Shown one piece after another: positions 11,911 to 23,041 of a DNA stretch of 64,000 nucleotides; positions within the stretch are counted from its first letter, which is position 1; every line of letters begins with the position of its first letter. The DNA is from Branchiostoma floridae (Eukaryota > Chordata > Leptocardii > Amphioxiformes > Branchiostomatidae), in the NCBI RefSeq assembly GCF_000003815.2, contig NC_049993.1, forward strand, positions 13,741,526 through 13,805,525. The letters run 5' to 3'. Made by a program: the position numbers and the translations under genes. The notes beneath the pieces are model-generated. The model was given only the letters and a program-made list of their open reading frames with translations. It did not search any database and was not told the origin of the DNA.

Positions 11911-12469
11911 AAGGGGGAAGGGCGAGATAAAAACGTGGACCATATTAAAGAAAAGCGCATGGAAAGTATCGAAAAGACTAGCCTGATTAAATCTCGCTTA
12001 TAGCAGCCCGCCAAACATCCGCCGGCCCTCTCCGGGGGGAGGGGCCAGTTACAGCCCTGGACAGCGGAGTTTGTGTTACACAGACTACGAAAAGACATGT
12101 AAAGCACTGACTCCACATATCTGCTTGGAGGTCAGAGGAATTGATTAAAAAATATGAATCGGCGCCATGAAAAAGCTCAACCAACATTTTCTCACACTCA
12201 AACTAATTCCATAACATGTATTCTCTTCGGTCCATATCTGTTCTTGTGGATTCTGTTTCGAGATATTTCTTTCACACACACTATGGCAAGAATGGGACCT
12301 CTCCTGTGACCAAAACGCCCAAGAATGTCGAAATTTATTTCATTAGTTCTGGTCACCAGACTTTGAGTAGTTTTACTGAGTCACAAGTGAATCACTGCCG
12401 TGCCTTCCACCGCCAACTTTTCAACTTCACGTAAAAGACAGATTTGTCGCCTGATTTCCGTTACCATGG

Positions 12470-12731
12470 CGACTGGTGAGGTCGGTCGTGGTTCAGAGAA
12501 GTTTCAGTTTCTTGAATGGCGGGAAATTTTGCCTGACGAATTGGCGGGAATTGTTTTTCTTTCACTAAGTTTCAGTCACGTTAGTTCTCTGCGGTCTGGA
12601 AGTAATTCTTTTTAACTCTACGTCACCCAAAATGTCTGGGCTGTGTCTGAAACTCCAAGCGAATGTATAAAAAGCGCAGTGTCAGTTTTCAATTAGCTTT
12701 TAGAACGATGTCTCTCTGTCGCCCCAAAGGG
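12470..12731 (+). promoter_or_regulatory. promoter-like cluster: X-box, E2F sites, TATA box, donor
   Basis: GTTACCATGGCGAC at 12470-12483 resembles an RFX X-box. GGCGGGAAA at 12518-12526 matches the E2F consensus, with a second GGCGGGAA at about 12543. TATAAAAA lies at 12666-12673. An ATG at 12708 opens MSLCRPK, followed by the donor AAAGG|GTAAGT at 12731. Joined to the receptor acceptor at 23022, this ATG would hit an in-frame TAG after a few codons. It would therefore be a uORF or belong to another transcript. Confidence 0.45.
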
Positions 12732-14095
12732 TAAGTTTATACAGTTTTCGGAAGAAAAGTTGGCGCTGCTAGATTACTCTAGAAGAATGCTGAAAAGTTT
12801 TCCACATAATTTGTTTCTCGCTGTTAACATTTGGATATAAAGAAACGTCCTTGCTTTCTGATCTGACGACATCGAAATTGAGTCAGAGTTTGAAGACAAT
12901 CTTTAATATGCTCGCTCGATGTCTGACTCTGAATGAAAAATGGCTTCTTTGTTTTGTCTGCCAACATCACATTAATCAGTTCCCTGTTCGCGTAGTAAGA
13001 ATTCTCGGTATTCGCCGTGTTCTGAAGTGACCAGCGTGAAATGAACGATCCCGCAGGCGAGGGGAATATTCCCGAGGCCGTGTCATGAGGAAATCCGGAG
13101 CCGTGCTGTCTTCTCACGATAAGGAAAACACAAGACACGAGCCAAGTGTTCTTACAGTAACAGTGTAGTGGTACGTGTGATGCTCGCAGCTAAACGCAAT
13201 ATCGTTCACGGTTGTCATGCTTGCAGTTAAATTCATCATTACGTTTACCTGCGTTTTCTGTCATCCTTTAAAGTTTACTGTGAAATACAGTAAAACTCCC
13301 CTCATGTTTACTTCTACCCCTCTACTCAAGATACCGTTATAATAACAATGTAACACTACCATGTTTCAGAATATATCAAATTATATAGAGTAGACTTTTC
13401 CTCAAAGATTGAAGATTTGGTCGTATAAGTTCCTTTCTTTTTCTCTATGGCACGTCTTTGTACGTTCTTAAAAAATGTTCGGAATGAGCAAATTCGTCCC
13501 TGTGCAAGCTGTTTTTGTTTTGATGGGTTTTCCTGTAACCTTGGGGAGGTGTAGTCATGCTGTGGTGTGTAATTAGCTGGAATAACAAGACGACTGATAA
13601 AACGTTGGGAGGGAACAATCGTTAATCTGAACAACCCGCCTGATAAAAAGTTGGGAGGATACAATCGTCAATATACTCCATGCAATACATCATAACGAGT
13701 GAAAAACAGGAGAAGGACCGAAAAACTTTCCGTACAGTCAAGATGGAATATCACATGTGGTTCACGTTCCAATGCCTCTCGACCACTTCTTTTTTCCTTC
13801 CCGCCATTTCGCTCATTTCGTTTTATCATCTAACATAATTTTATTAGAATCAACTGATAAAAGCTCCTTGTTAGAATCAGTTATCATAGATTCATTCCAA
13901 TGTATAAACATTCAGATTGCTTCGAAAGTGTATTTCTCTTACAAGCTGATCTCCTATCAAATATTCTGAGGTTGGTCACTCTTTCCTAGCTGCAATTTGC
14001 AAGTTGCTAGAATTGACCTGATGATTTTCACGGATACGGAAAACGTAACGATTGTGCCTCCCAACATCTGCTTGGAGATCAATTAACTTATCTAC

Positions 14096-14205
14096 ATGCA
14101 TAATGATAATAATGATACATCTGGTGTATTATTTGCAGCCAGAAGGTACCCAATTTTTAGTAATGAGGCTGATTTGCGTGCTCGAGGCACCTCCTCGAAC
14201 ATGGG
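14096..14205 (-). mobile_element. SINE 3' fragment, reverse copy
   Basis: The ATAATAATGATACATCTGGT end, CAGCCAGAAGGTACCCA, and GAGGCACCTCCTCGA are the reverse complement of the arrangement at 6962-7083. Confidence 0.6.
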
Positions 14206-14431
14206 ACCTCCGTTTTACATGTGTCCATATCGTTTCAAAACAACAGTACACGTACCGTCCACAAGAGAAGGTGTTTACGTAGTGTTTTCAACAGCCTAAC
14301 TGACAGGTAGATAAAGTAAAACAGACCTAAGGTTGCCCTGTTGGTCCTCCCAGCGCGCCAACTGACAGATAAACTGGGGAAACACGTGCGCACCGTCGGT
14401 AGCCTCGCAGACCTTTTAGGGGGGTCGGGGG

Positions 14432-14619
14432 TACTCTCCAAGCAGAGGTTATACTCAGGCTGTTTTTTAACGTTTTTTTTAGTCGTTTTTATCGGGCTTT
14501 CTATTTTGCATTATATCTTGCTGTGTTAGGCCGGACACAGCGAAAAAAAATGACAAAATAGAAAGCCGGATGAAAACGACTAAAAAAACAGCCGGAGCCT
14601 AACCTCTGCTTGGAGAGTA
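14432..14619. mobile_element. palindromic MITE with 9-bp target duplication
   Basis: The ends are TACTCTCCAAGCAGAGGTTA and its exact reverse complement. The two arms remain complementary for most of the 188 bp (TTTTTAGTCGTTTT, GGCTTTCTATTTTG and so on), so it can fold as one long hairpin. GGTCGGGGG flanks it directly at 14423-14431 and 14620-14628. Long inverted repeats with a 9-bp duplication suggest a Mutator-like non-autonomous element. Confidence 0.85.
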
Positions 14620-17600
14620 GGTCGGGGGGCATGCTCCACCGAGAAATTGAAATCTTGACCCTCTGAAACTCTGAAGGTATTTACTGTATTTTGAGGGTCA
14701 AATTGTACTGGTAGACTAGGTCAATAGTGGTTTCTCAGCCACACTCACGAAAAAAAAACGGGAGGCCAGACGATGTTTTAGTCATTTAAAAATATCTCGA
14801 TTACGCTTTACGTCAATTGCAGTAGCTACGCTTTACGGGAAATTATCATCATCATCATCACTACTACATTGCGTGAAATAAAATAGCTTCTCGAAATACG
14901 GGAAACTAAAAAGGCCTGCCTTTGCTTTATGGAAAAAATAAGCAGACCCTCTTTTCATTATAATAAGAGCATTTGAGAGAAAACCTGGCCAACGTTGAGA
15001 ATCACAATCGGCGCTCCCCCAAAATGAAACGACGGTAGACACGATATAGAGACGAGACAGATGTTCTAACGACAAGGAACATGGGACCTGCTTATGTCAG
15101 AACACTGCAGCGTTGACATAAAGCATGATTTAGGTGTTGTTGTTTTTATCTGGGAAGCTGTATTTCATCATTGACGCCTTTAGGTTGTTCCCTTGAGGTC
15201 TTAAAAGTAGTGCCTGTTGAAAGCAGTGTCTTATCTTGAGTCCTATGTTTCACTCAGTGCCGCTATCGTCTGTACTTTCTGAGCAGGTGTTGGTATTTAA
15301 CGTAAGGAAAGTTGGTAACATTTTCTATGTTCTACGTTTTCTTATAATTAACATGCAATCTTTGATATGGTTAACGTCTTTTTGGTAACGTTTAGGAAGG
15401 GAATTCTTTTACAAAAATTTCACAACTCTAAAGGGCTCACAAAATCATCCGAAATCAGGTCGTTGTATGTGGCTTAGTACACTAGAGGAGCGCGTTTTCA
15501 TGGAAAATGTTTGTATATAAGTGAACAATTTTGGTAACTTGTTTCTTGCGCATCATAAAATTACGTTGCATCTCAGATAAGTTGAATCAATACTGTAGAT
15601 CTACAGGGCAATGTTCCACGTGTGTTGTCTGACTTTTACCTTTACCCCATTGATCTATAGAGTGTGATCGTGTACAGTGTAATGATGTGTAATCCGAAAT
15701 TGTGTTCTGTAAACAAAGGCCTTTGAAAAGACCGTGTTTTGAAATTCGTGGATGTTAAAACACGTCAAACCGCGATCGTAACACCTGGTTTTTATTACCG
15801 CGGTGACTTTTACTTTTCCTCCCGCTGTTTTGTTCCTGCTTCCCTGTTGTTTGTACACAACAGATGTCTGCCTGACACGTCAATTAACTCACTTGTCGGA
15901 TGGCACATTTTTCATTGCTACCATCTGTCATCTTTTGAATGTATTGTCCCTCGCTGTGATGAAGATTTCGTGTTGAAAAGCGGTCCCTCCCCTGACAGTG
16001 GGTTGGGGCTGGTTCATTTTAGATATTGTCGCATGCAGGGAAAAAGCTAGGCGATCTATGGCATTGCCATAGGACAGTTGCGCGTAGTCTCCAATCAAAG
16101 GTTGTCGGAAGATTGCGACCTCTTATTTATAGTATACATAGGAAAAAATGTTAAAGAATGTGTAGACGTTAGAACTCCCTCCAAAGATCGTAAAAGCCCA
16201 TTGTCATCCTATACTAGTACTACACACTCTTGTAGCAGTAGAACCGTAGTTATAAACCCGGTATGTCTCCACTATGTAGTTATGAGTTATGTGCCTGTAG
16301 ATGCCATACCTTTGTACCTTGTACAATCGTTGTGCAATTAAGTGATCTATCATATGCCCCGTTTTCTTTTCACCTGCCCCACCAAGGAAACAACCTTCCC
16401 CACCAACCTATGCTTGGCCAAGGGTTTATAAATATTCAAGAAATATTGAAATTAGAACAAGTGATGTTGGTGTAGAACATAGCTCCTTCTGTCAGCCAAT
16501 CAGGAGCGATGATTTCTGATTAAATCAACTGTAATAAAGTAAGGAAAAGAAGATAGGATAGCCCAATCTGTACCTCTGAGACCTCTTGTAAAACCTTTTG
16601 TCAGTGTGACGTTTGATAAATGAGAACAAGTGGCCGCAATTTTCACCGGCCCACCTCTGGGACATCACTGGGCACACGGCTGACTCCAGGGTCATTCTAT
16701 CAATTATCTACGCCGACCAATCCTGTCACAGGTGACTTAGCGAGGTCATATGATTGACAGCTGTCAATTGCGATTTTTTTTCTCTATTCCGTTTTGAAGA
16801 AAAAAATCGTACGACGTAGTGATATCATGAGTAATGATGAGTTTGTCATGATTTAGTTTTCGAAGCTTCGAAATTCTTTAGGAACTGACCATTTGTCGAT
16901 TTGGTAGAATGTCGGGACGTATGGGGCCTTGACTGTGGGGGACAGGTAACGAAAGTGCCTAATGATCGACGACCGTGCGGACTAGGATAAATTTGTTTAG
17001 AAATGGCTAAACAAGAAATGCACCACGTGCATAATTCTATCACATTTATAGGGAGTGTGTTCTTGGTTCAAAGCTCAAGTAACGTTACATGTAGTTATGG
17101 CGAACATTCTAATACAAAGTTATGACGATACCAGCAAATCATTGAAACAAGTTGCATTCTAACTGAGAAACATCCGTGCGTGTATATTTAGACAGAAGGT
17201 CGACAAGTCAGACTGTTACAGTACTTACACCAGTTTGTTTAGATTTTTGTGCCCCCCAGATCAGAGTTCAACGACCCGAAAATGTCTAAAGACACCTGTG
17301 CATAGAGCATGATGAATTGAAACATGTTTGACCTTTTTGAGCTCTATACATTTAAACGGATTGGTGTGTCCGTTTCCCATTGTGTGCGGTTGTAGTATGA
17401 TGTCTAAACATATGAACAGCATAAACCTTTAATAGGTCAATATACTTAGTAATTCTTCCCACAATAATATTTAGTCGCATGTTTTCCTTTGTATTGCATT
17501 GTGAGATTCAGCAACAATTTGGTACCCGGGTCATGTTGTGACATTCGGGTCCTCTGATTCGGTTGGTATGCCGTCGGACAACCTTGAACGATGACTCTGC

Positions 17601-20600
17601 GAGGGGCAAACCGTTACTGTTCCGAGGGTGTGTCCACTTGTCCATCCACAAAGTTGTAAAACTTACAGTGTTTATTTCCAAATTATTCTGGTAATACAAT
17701 GATATGTATCTATCGCTTTATTGGCATGGTATAGTTATATAATACTTTATTTATACTCCTAGGTAATATATTGTATACAAATCCATATTTCCAATGTCTT
17801 TGGACAAGAAGCTTTCATCAGTTTGGAGAAACATGTCTGTTCCGATATTTTCACATTCACAAAGAAATGTGGAGTGATTCCCCTAGTACTAGATTATAAT
17901 TCTTGTGATAGCTAGAATGTAAATTCACGATATAGATATTCAGATATGATATAGATATTCACATATGCATTCTTTTGTGACCTATATCTAGCCCAGTGGG
18001 AATATACATATATGTACATTGAAAGTCTTCGTCCAATCTTTATTATTATTACCGGTACTATAACACAACATATCCACCTATCTGGTGTATTAACGGTTTG
18101 TCCCCGTGCCCTGCCCTGTGCCTACTCCTTCCGTCGGAAATGCCTCGTGCTCCCCCCTGACCCGCCCTGCGGACCTCCCCCGTCAGACTGCCCGGTGATA
18201 TCGTCGGCACAGATGTTTGCCACTCACCCGGATGGCATGTAGCTCGATCATTACACCCTGTTAGTTTTTTCCAGGCACACCGTATATTTCACTCTACCAA
18301 CCCTCTTTCCACGTCCACCGTTTCCAGGTGAGTTAATGCCGTTCTACCTGACGTTTCTGACATGTTTACGTCGCCATCTTTCCTTTGTTTACCAACGTAA
18401 ACTTCTCTGTATGCTATCTCGTTGTGGCGTTACGTCGAAGACAAATATGACAATGGTTTTGACAGCTGTTCTTGTTTCTCACAGCTACTAGGCACGTAGC
18501 GTTGTACGATTGTCTGTCTCCGAGCTATGTAATTAGCTACACGATGAATATGTAGGTACATAACGTTAATGTTAAGTTGATAGCTTAAAGACAAATGTCA
18601 CAGTTCGTAACTTGCAATTTTCCAGCTGCGAGCGTGACGCAATATCCGTGTTTTGGTTGTGGGATGGCAAAAGTATGCGGATGTGAGGTTTTTTTCATCA
18701 GTCATTCGGTAATCGTATTAAAATTCACGCCATGCATCTACAACAACTGTCACGTCCCACAAATTACAGCCAGGTATAATTTAACGTGTGTGACTTCATT
18801 TCGTATTCAGGCCTCCACATGCAATCGTATACGGGCTGTGCGACAAAAACTCGCGGTCTGACCTATTTTCTGGCCCGATTGAAATTTTGACGATGCCTCC
18901 AATATTAGTGTTGGTATATTGGTCTCTTGTCACGTATATGTCAATCAATGTATTTTATGAAAATAGCTTTTTCTATAATAAAATCCTATATTTATATTGA
19001 GTATAAATGCAGTAAGTATTATATTTTCCACATGTATTTGTGAGCTTTCTTCCTTTCCTATCCTAATTGTACAACCTTTCAATTTCCTTGATAGAACTAC
19101 GCCATTTTTCAATGCCATCCGGCTTCAAGTGCGTACATGCATGTGTCAAAACATTGCGTTGTTGTTGTTGTTTTTGTTGCTGTTGTTTATCAAACATGTG
19201 ACAAACATTTCGCTTGTTCTTGATCACATGATAAATGCTGCAAAGTTGTGAAAACTCTATCTGAAAGAGACCGCTGATTATCTAGCTCCAAACGTTTGTT
19301 GACACTATCCTGTAACGGACCGTGGTAACCTCGGCCCCGGCTACTTGTACTCCATACTAGTGACGATGTGCTAATTGGCACTGTGAAAGCATCAGTTTTC
19401 CCCGCCACCTTCTAGTATGTCCCAGCAGATGTTCACACACGGTCCCCATGTTTGAAGAACGAAACGAAACAGCGCTGTACAGAGCTCATTTGGCAGAGTC
19501 AATAGCCTAACTCCAAGCCGACGCCATTAGGAATTCAAAACATACCATTAGTGAACTGCTAGGTTTTCCCAAGAGGGCTGGGTACGAGGCTAACCACGTG
19601 CCGTACATGTGTCAGACCTAACAACCCGTATCATATCACATGCCGACATGTCCAAATACACAAATATACAGAAGACGATGAACTAAAACGCAGGCCAGAA
19701 TATCCAAGGACAATGTTTTTGGTCCTTCCCGAAATGGATTAAGCTTTTAGGGGAACATGTCTGGTTATGTTTCTCTTTTTCTCGAAAGCGAACTTGAGTT
19801 CTTATTGCCTCAGTAGATCTATAACGTTCTGTGTTTTTTCTTTCTAAATAGCATACTTGAAAGCAGCTCGTTATAATGCTAAACGTTTGTTATGATCATA
19901 CAAAATATAGTCAGATGTAGACCAGACGTCATGTTTTCTACTTGTAGCAAGCAATTTTCTGGCCAATTTACTTATTAATAGCAGGTTGCGTGATGTACAT
20001 TTAGTATTTCACTCCATATTTCGTTACAAATGTTCTTGTTGGTATTGGCATTTTGTCAGCACTGATCTGCCACGAAATGAATTTGAGAAGTCTTTTTGGA
20101 CAGAAATGAATGTCATATCATAATTCATATCCATAGATGTATTCTAGTGGCTATGCTAAAAGACATCGTCAACTAGACTATACCAATGTGAATTTTTGGG
20201 GCGGCACTTTTAGCTAGAAACGTTGTTGATGTGAATGGTTTTTTGTTTGTTTGTTGGAATTTACGGGGCATAAAATGTAAAGTTATGCCCCGTAGGTTTG
20301 TCGGTACATGTGTTACATATGTATTTCGTATCGAACGTGTTTGCGTCTTTTTATAGGGAGGGCTTTTAGGTCACCGTCACTTCTTCCAGGGTTGGAACTT
20401 GGAAGCAACTAAACGTTCTCCAGACCACACGTACGAACACGTCACGTCTGTACTCTGCGTGTGTGACTGGCGTGCCTTCTCAGTCTTTCCAACTTCTCTC
20501 GTGTCCTGCACATCTGGGATATGACCTCTAGGGACGACTTTGACCTTCACAAAGACGTTCTAAATCTCCTCAGACTTGTCTTTTATGCACGACATGTCGT

Positions 20601-23041
20601 TTTGTGGAGGCTTCCAGTGGCTAGAGGGATGTAAACATTTATGGTGTATCGATCGTTGACCACCTAGTCCTACCTATTCTGATTCTACACATACATGTAT
20701 CGTTATGTGGTTTACTTTTATTACGTAGCCATTTTTGTTTTTGTTTGTTTGTGTTTAAACAACAAGGATTACTGTGGGAATTTTTTTAGAAATTTGTTTC
20801 AAGAACTTCTAGATCCAGAAATATTTTACTTTCATATAAAATGATACCTATGGAGGCGCTCGTCTCCGTTTTTGAGCCCTCAGGCCACACACCTTTGCGC
20901 AATCACTACAGCAGGGGGCTAGTCCGCTGGTAGTGGTGTGTGTGTTCAACTACCGTACTCTTTCCCAATGTTGAGTGCTAAATGGACAATGTAGAATGAA
21001 TTTTACTCCTTGGAACAGAATGTATAGTAGTGTCTGTTGCGATTTTTTAAATTGTAGATACAGGCTGTTGAGCAATCGACCTCCCTATCACCAGTTCTGA
21101 GTTGAATGTAGACCGTAGTTGTCACGTTGTTGAAGCCACTCTCGTCTATCCGGGGGCTTGGAAAGATCAAGTGTTGTTGGCACTGTATTTTTAGACAAAA
21201 GACGACTGTTTTCATAGACAGGAGCTCTCTCGCTTACCATATGATAGAAAGGCTGAGATCTCAGAAACGTTCAACGCTATTGTGCCTTCCCTAATACTTG
21301 TCTTAAACGTCTAGGATCTGTTTGTTTGTTTGTTTGTTTGTTTGACCCAAAAGACAACTTGAAATCAAAGTTTTGTAACGATAGGCATTCTCCAAGATGT
21401 TAGAAGGTAAAATTGTTACGACGTTTGTAAAACTCCCTGTTTCTGTGACGTTACAATTCTGGCTTTCCACATCTGCTTGGAGGTTCAGATGCCGTGCGAC
21501 AAGCCCTCACTTCCTTAATATATGATATAATAAAGGTGAAAAATAAAAGCTTCCCGAAATTGCAAGGCTTGCTGTTTTTGGCCGTTATTGGATGTTTTTC
21601 TACTGGTCTTGCAATACCTGCTGTGTTGATGTGATTTCCATCCCAAGAATTGCCGGAACATAACCGTCAAGATCACGTTCAGATCCAAAGCGAGAAACTT
21701 GTCACGTACGAAGCTCGTTCCCAGGTTGTTTCCAGCAGGTATTAAATATCTGGGCACGAGACCTCTCCCAAGGCTGTCCTAATTCTATCACACATTTGTG
21801 AGCCGTAGAAAATCATTCGGACGTTCCATTAGTGGTGCGGATAATGTTATTGAGGATGTTACTGAAACGTCCCGCATCAGATCGATTGGTAGATAGACGT
21901 GAGATAGGTTTTAAACAGCAATAGCCAGCTTCGTATACGGTATAGGCTACAGTAGCCAGCCTTGTATGCAGGGCCGAGCTAATAGGAGTTTGATGTGTTG
22001 CAGGGACCATAAAACGACCCAATGTACGGCCTGTTTACGAGACAATCGTTTAGAACGTACGGCATTACGACCTGTTGCCCATGTAGAACTTTAATAGTTC
22101 CCGATCTTCGCGACTATTCTAAATAGATCAGAAGGCTCCCTACGGGGTTTAAATGGATACCGGACCATTAACTGACAAAGTTCTCCCCACTTGATGGCGA
22201 TGACAGCTGTTCGCAAACGGCGAACGAAAAGGAACAGAGAACCACTTTTTGTTTGTGTGGGTTTTCAAATGAAAACAAATGTTCAAACAAACAAATCGAA
22301 GGACGTTTTAGGAAAATAGACTCGCCTTGGGTGTTCAGTATGAGCATGATCTTTTGAAATGATGTTGTTTGAAACTTTAGATGTGACGTGCACTGTGATT
22401 TGTGACCGCATGTGCGACTATAGGTCACACACCTCACGGCCACTCCCACGGCACATCGCTCTGTCTGCTGCCCCGCGGCGTAGCAACCAGACATGTCAAG
22501 TTGGCAAGATGTCAACAGGCTATAAAAACACATTTTAGGTCATTATAGACGCCGTTATTAAAAGGTCACCATGCTTATGACATTCCGTCTATTTCTGAAG
22601 CCTTTTCAGCTTTTTTTATTCATCAAGGACATAGACGAGCAAGATATCAAAACCACACGTTATGCTGCAGCACTAAGGAAAGCCGCCAGATGGCCCAAAA
22701 TCTAACCATTTTTTTTTCGATACCACACCAAATTCCGTGACAAGCCATCAATAGTTAAGTCAAGATATCGAGTTATGCTATTCATTCACAAACATACAAA
22801 CGCTACCAAAATCATAACCTTCTTGCTTAGTGAAGGTAAGGAGGTTGCGGACAAGCAACATGAACCAACAATTCTTTGTCTCCAAGTTGATGTAGAGGGG
22901 CAATTGCAAGAAGCCAGAAACTGTTTTGATTTGGTAGGCAAGCTGAACAGGTAACACACCTGTGACAATGAGAATTTCGTACAATACCTGAGACGTTGTT
23001 TTTTTTTCTTGTTCATTCTAGGAAATATTAGAGAACCAACG

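Larger units (their letters stand above)
8343..23021 (+). other. long first intron or upstream region of the 7TM receptor gene
   Basis: No protein-coding exon can be supported in this 14.7 kb. It holds a second promoter-like cluster (12470-12731), a CA/TACA microsatellite with a C-tract (10686-10845), a palindromic MITE (14432-14619), a SINE tail (14096-14205), a small possible MITE (11825-11910), and scattered copies of a CATCTGCTTGGAG motif. The rest is unremarkable AT-rich DNA. Confidence 0.5.
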
